Shown here: positions 42,783-45,874 of the stretch, piece after piece
Layout of the letters: every line of letters begins with the position of its first letter
Position numbering within the stretch: the first letter of the stretch is position 1
Source: Bradyrhizobium sp. CCH5-F6
Lineage (GTDB): Bacteria > Pseudomonadota > Alphaproteobacteria > Rhizobiales > Xanthobacteraceae
Direction of reading: 5' to 3'
DNA length: 45,874 nt
Assembly: GCF_001556045.1 (NCBI RefSeq)
Contig: NZ_LSIC01000109.1
Coordinates: 1 to 45,874 of the forward strand
Position numbers and translations under genes: made by a program
The notes under the pieces: model-generated
Database searches by the model: none
Told to the model about the DNA's origin: nothing
What the model saw: the letters and a program-made list of their open reading frames with translations, nothing else

Positions 42783-43520
42783 GTGCTGCGTCTTCTCTCG
42801 TTCGCCTTGTTCCTCGCGATCTGGTGGATTGCCGCGTTGTTCGTCGGCGGCGCGAAGCTGCCTTCCCCGCCGGCCGTGCTCGAGGTCATGATCGCGGAGG
42901 CGTCATCCGGCGCGCTGTTCCTGCATCTCGGTGCCACGCTGGCGCGCGTCACGCTCGCCTTCACCCTGGCGATGTCGATCGGCAGCGCGATCGGCTATCT
43001 GATGGGCCGGGTCAAGCTCGCCGACCGGCTCGGCGATCCCTGGCTGATCCTGCTGCTGAACTTGCCAGCATTGGTCGTGATCGTGCTGGCCTATATCTGG
43101 GCTGGTCTCACCGAGACCGCCGCGATCGCGGCGATCGCCATCAACAAGCTGCCGACCGCCATCGTCACCTTGCGCGAGGGCACGCGCGCGCTCGACCGCT
43201 CGCTCGACGAAATGGCGAGCGTGTTCGCGATGCCGCGCCGGCGCGCCTTCCGCCACGTCGTGCTGCCGCAGCTTGCGCCCTATATCGCAGCCTCTGCACG
43301 CTCCGGACTGTCGCTGGTGTGGAAGATCGTGCTGGTCGCCGAACTCCTGGGTCGGCCGAACGGCGTCGGATTCGAGATCGGCGTCGCCTTCCAGCTGTTC
43401 GACACGCCGAGGCTGCTGGCGTATTCCCTGACCTTCGCCGCCGTCGTGCTCGTCATCGAAACCTTGGTGGTGCAGCCGTTCGAAGCCCGCGCAAACAGGT
43501 GGCGGCCCCGTGCGGCTTGA
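42783..43520 (+). CDS. SsuC/TauC-type ABC transporter permease
   Basis: A 245-aa membrane protein with about six helices and the binding-protein-dependent EAA loop (ALDRSLDEMASVFAMPRRR). The start is GTG at 42783, one base after the preceding stop codon. It forms the inner-membrane channel of the importer. Confidence 0.88.
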   Translation: MLRLLSFALFLAIWWIAALFVGGAKLPSPPAVLEVMIAEASSGALFLHLGATLARVTLAFTLAMSIGSAIGYLMGRVKLADRLGDPWLILLLNLPALVVIVLAYIWAGLTETAAIAAIAINKLPTAIVTLREGTRALDRSLDEMASVFAMPRRRAFRHVVLPQLAPYIAASARSGLSLVWKIVLVAELLGRPNGVGFEIGVAFQLFDTPRLLAYSLTFAAVVLVIETLVVQPFEARANRWRPRAA

Positions 43521-44250
43521 GGTCGAGATCACAGGAAAGACCTTCACCAGTGCCGCGGGCGGAACGCACGAGGTGCTGGCGCCGGTCAAATTCGCGCTTC
43601 AATCCGGCGAGGTCGGCGTGCTCATCGGCCCGTCCGGCTGCGGCAAGAGCACGATGCTGCGCATCATCCTCGGATTGGACCGCGATTTTGCAGGCCGCGT
43701 CGCGCGACCGCCGGAGGCGCGGATCGGCATGGTGTTCCAGGAGCCGCGGCTGCTGCCGTGGCGCTCGGTCGAGCAGAATGTACGGCTTGCGGCACCGGAT
43801 ATTTCCGACGCGAAGCTGTCAGAGCTGTTCCGGATCCTGGAGCTGGAAGCGCATCGCAGTCACTTCCCCGGCGAATTGTCGCTCGGCCTTGCCCGCCGCG
43901 TCGCACTGGCCCGTGCCTTCGCGGTCGAGCCCGATCTCCTGGTGCTCGACGAGCCCCTCGCCTCGCTCGACGATGCGCTCGCCGGCCGCCTGCGCGACGA
44001 GATCGCGACGCTGGTCGCGAGCCGTCCGATAATGACGCTGCTCGTCACCCACAGTCTCGACGATGCGATCCGGCTCGGCGACCGGCTGTTCTTCTTGTCG
44101 CCGCGTCCCGCGCGGATCGTGCAGGAGCTTCCGATCACCATCCCGCGCGCCGCGCGCAGCGAGGCCGAGATTGCGGCGATCAGGACCGAGCTTGCACGGC
44201 GCATCCAAGCGGAACAAGACGACATTCACGCCGGGCGGGATGTCTCATAG
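43510..44250 (+). CDS. SsuB/TauB-type ABC transporter ATPase
   Basis: A 246-aa ATPase with Walker A GPSGCGKST and Walker B LLVLDEPLASLD. The signature motif is LSLGLARRVALARAF, so LSGGQ is degenerate (Gly3 changed to Leu). This deviation is expected to lower ATPase activity but occurs in some active transporters. The GTG start at 43510 overlaps the permease end by 11 nt. Completes the importer begun at 41801. Confidence 0.88.
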   Translation: MRLEVEITGKTFTSAAGGTHEVLAPVKFALQSGEVGVLIGPSGCGKSTMLRIILGLDRDFAGRVARPPEARIGMVFQEPRLLPWRSVEQNVRLAAPDISDAKLSELFRILELEAHRSHFPGELSLGLARRVALARAFAVEPDLLVLDEPLASLDDALAGRLRDEIATLVASRPIMTLLVTHSLDDAIRLGDRLFFLSPRPARIVQELPITIPRAARSEAEIAAIRTELARRIQAEQDDIHAGRDVS

Positions 44251-44298
44251 GCAACCGCGCGAGGCCCGTGCTAAATTGGGTCGCAGCGGAGTCTGCTG

Positions 44299-45093
44299 AT
44301 GAAGCGAAGGATCGCCCTGACGGCACTTGGCCTTGCTCTGCTCGCGACAACGACGCGTGCGCAGGACATGATGCGCTATCTCGATCTGACATCACCCGCC
44401 ATGGTCTCCGCCGAGATGAGCCGGCAGGAGGTCGAGGCCGCGCTGGCCAAAGCGAACGCCGGCGCACCCGCCGATTTGACCGGCAAGCGGTTATCGGGGC
44501 TCGATCTCAGTGGTCTCGACCTGACCAACGCAATTCTCCGTGCGGCACGGCTCAACAAGACGAAATTCGCCGGCGCCCGGCTTGATGGGGCGATCCTCGA
44601 TCAGGCGTGGCTGCTGGATGCAGATCTCGCGGGCGCGAGCCTGAAGGGCGCCAGTTTGTTCGCGTCACAGATGGCACGTGCTCGCCTCGACGGCGCCGAT
44701 CTGACCGGTGCGCGCATCACGGCAGATCTCACCGGCGCGAGCATGGTCGGCGCGTCGATTGCGGATGCGCATCTCGGTGCCGACATGCGCAACCAGTCGA
44801 TGGGGCTGATGCGCACGGTGCTGAGATCCGCCAATCTGGAACGGCTGAACGCGCGCAACGCCGATTTGTCACGCGTCGACCTTGAATTCGCGGTCCTCAG
44901 GGGCGCCGACCTGAGCGGTGCATCGCTGAAAAACGCCCAACTCGGCGGAGCCGATCTGACCGGCGCCATCGTCATCGACACCGATTTCGACGGGGCCGAT
45001 CTCGCCTCGGCGAAGCTGATCGCGCCGAACGGCCTTGACCGCGCCAAGAATTTCGACAAGGCAAAGAACCGCGAACGCCTGATCAGGGAATGA
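44299..45093 (+). CDS. Exported pentapeptide-repeat protein
   Basis: A 264-aa protein with signal peptide (M-K-R-R-I-A-L-T ... TTRA-QDM). From about residue 70 onward it consists of A(D/N)LxG-type pentapeptide repeats, e.g. ADLAGASLKGASLFASQM and ADLTGARITADLTGASM, which form a right-handed quadrilateral beta-helix. Such periplasmic scaffolds are of unknown function. It lies 48 nt after the ATPase gene in the same direction and is plausibly co-transcribed. Confidence 0.88.
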   Translation: MKRRIALTALGLALLATTTRAQDMMRYLDLTSPAMVSAEMSRQEVEAALAKANAGAPADLTGKRLSGLDLSGLDLTNAILRAARLNKTKFAGARLDGAILDQAWLLDADLAGASLKGASLFASQMARARLDGADLTGARITADLTGASMVGASIADAHLGADMRNQSMGLMRTVLRSANLERLNARNADLSRVDLEFAVLRGADLSGASLKNAQLGGADLTGAIVIDTDFDGADLASAKLIAPNGLDRAKNFDKAKNRERLIRE

Positions 45094-45119
45094 CGGCGCG
45101 CCTGTGGGAGGACTGCTTG

Positions 45120-45467
45120 ATGCGTTGGATTCTGGCATTGTTGCCGTTGTTGACGCTTGCCGGCGAGGCCGCCGCGCAGACCAAGGGCAAGGGCATCCGG
45201 CTCTGGAACCTGACCGCTGAGACGATCTCCGGCTTCCAGCTCGCGCCGGCCGGCAGGACCGACTGGGGTCCGAACCAGTGCTTGAACGACAAGGACAAGG
45301 AGGTCGACCACGACGAGCGGCTGCGCATCACCGGTGTCGAGCCCGGCCGCTATGACGCCAAGGTCAGCTATCCCGATGCGCGGCAGTGCATCGTCCGCGA
45401 CATCGAGATCAAGGCGGATGCCGTGTTCTCGATCGCCGACAAGGATCTGCAGGACTGCACGAAGTAG
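45120..45467 (+). CDS. Exported small protein, hypothetical
   Basis: A 115-aa protein with signal peptide (M-R-W-I-L-A-L ... GEAAA-QTK). The mature part begins KGIRLWNLTAETISGFQLAPAG and ends with ADKDLQDCTK, with three Cys in the mature chain (CLND, QCIV, DCTK). It resembles small Bradyrhizobium periplasmic proteins with a beta-sandwich character. The ATG at 45120 has GGGAGG upstream; the frame begins 45090. No function known. Confidence 0.75.
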   Translation: MRWILALLPLLTLAGEAAAQTKGKGIRLWNLTAETISGFQLAPAGRTDWGPNQCLNDKDKEVDHDERLRITGVEPGRYDAKVSYPDARQCIVRDIEIKADAVFSIADKDLQDCTK

Positions 45468-45476
45468 CCGGGCCCC

Positions 45477-45686
45477 TTACGCCCTGTCGTTCGGACGTGG
45501 ATATTCGCAGCGCCAGCGCACCGCATGCCACTTCGGGTGCTCGCCGACCCATTGCGCGATATAGGGCGGCGCGGCCATCGCGCATTGCCGCGGCGACCCG
45601 GAATAATTGAACATCAAGTGCCGCTCCTCGCAGGTCGCAGGCGAGAGCACCGCACACACGGTCACCACCAGGTCAATCGGGTTCAT
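45477..45686 (-). CDS. Small Cys/Trp-rich hypothetical protein
   Basis: A 69-aa ORF with GAGAGG eight nt before its ATG, ending 9 nt from the convergent gene. It starts M-N-P-I-D-L-V-V-T-V-C-A-V-L and contains four Cys and a C-terminal Q-W-V-G-E-H-P-K-W segment. The hydrophobic N-terminus could be a short signal. The family is not recognised. Confidence 0.55.
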   Translation of the reverse strand: MNPIDLVVTVCAVLSPATCEERHLMFNYSGSPRQCAMAAPPYIAQWVGEHPKWHAVRWRCEYPRPNDRA

Positions 45687-45874
45687 GCCAGGATCCTCTC
45701 GCAAGGGGCGATGGACAGAATATCACGAGAATTTACGTCCTACGGAGGGAGAAGTTTCAATCCGGCGTGAGAATTGGGAGGCCTCTCTTCGTTCTTCCTG
45801 CAAGCAAGAGAGGGCGAAGTGAACTTCCTCCGAATGAGTGGACACCTGTAGTAGGCTCGTTGAGCCTGGAGGTG
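45687..45874. other. Intergenic end of window
   Basis: No gene, repeat or structured element was recognised in these last 188 bases; an upstream promoter for the leftward small gene is expected. Confidence 0.4.

Overview
The window is high-GC alphaproteobacterial chromosome and almost certainly comes from Bradyrhizobium or a close relative. The support is the gene families, the absence of phage or plasmid genes, and two kinds of dispersed palindromic intergenic repeat of the sort common in that genus (364-440; the elements near 32080 and 34120). No tRNA, rRNA, CRISPR array or intact insertion sequence was seen.

Region 1 (1-8650) is general physiology and stress: a Gly/Tyr-rich exported protein, a DUF2798 membrane protein, a ClC chloride channel with a class II aldolase, a small membrane protein, a YciE/YciF-like ferroxidase, Hsp20, a Lon protease with a 51-aa ORF just downstream, and an HU protein.

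Region 2 (8965-19234) is a compact divergent catabolic locus. Leftward run a Rieske non-haem iron oxygenase, a glutamine-synthetase-like ligase and a complete branched-chain-amino-acid-type ABC importer (livKHMGF order). Rightward run an FAD ferredoxin reductase, an IclR regulator and a 5-carboxymethyl-2-hydroxymuconate isomerase-like tautomerase. The shared promoter region holds two related palindromes. A GS-like enzyme beside a Rieske oxygenase recalls aniline-type degradation (gamma-glutamylation before oxygenation), so the locus may take up and oxidise an amine. The substrate is unknown.

Region 3 (19337-23050) is a thiolase, a GH1 glycosidase with a Tat-like signal, a GrlR-like protein and a small hypothetical protein.

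Region 4 (23212-45686) is built around a PQQ-dependent quinohaemoprotein alcohol dehydrogenase (26018-28183), divergent from a TonB-dependent receptor. It is followed by two LuxR-type response regulators flanking one sensor kinase, S-formylglutathione hydrolase, and the poorly understood periplasmic set that travels with PQQ dehydrogenases: an ABC system (binding protein, beta-propeller, ATPase, permease), a CxxxCW protein, a MoxJ/XoxJ-like binding protein, a metallo-beta-lactamase-fold hydrolase and a SoxYZ-like carrier. A second ABC importer (NMT1/taurine type), a pentapeptide-repeat protein and small exported proteins complete the window. The kinase gene is broken by a perfect 34-bp inverted duplication (29207-29287), which is either a real template-switch mutation or an assembly artefact.

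Family names are recalled from sequence motifs and context; no database search was run.
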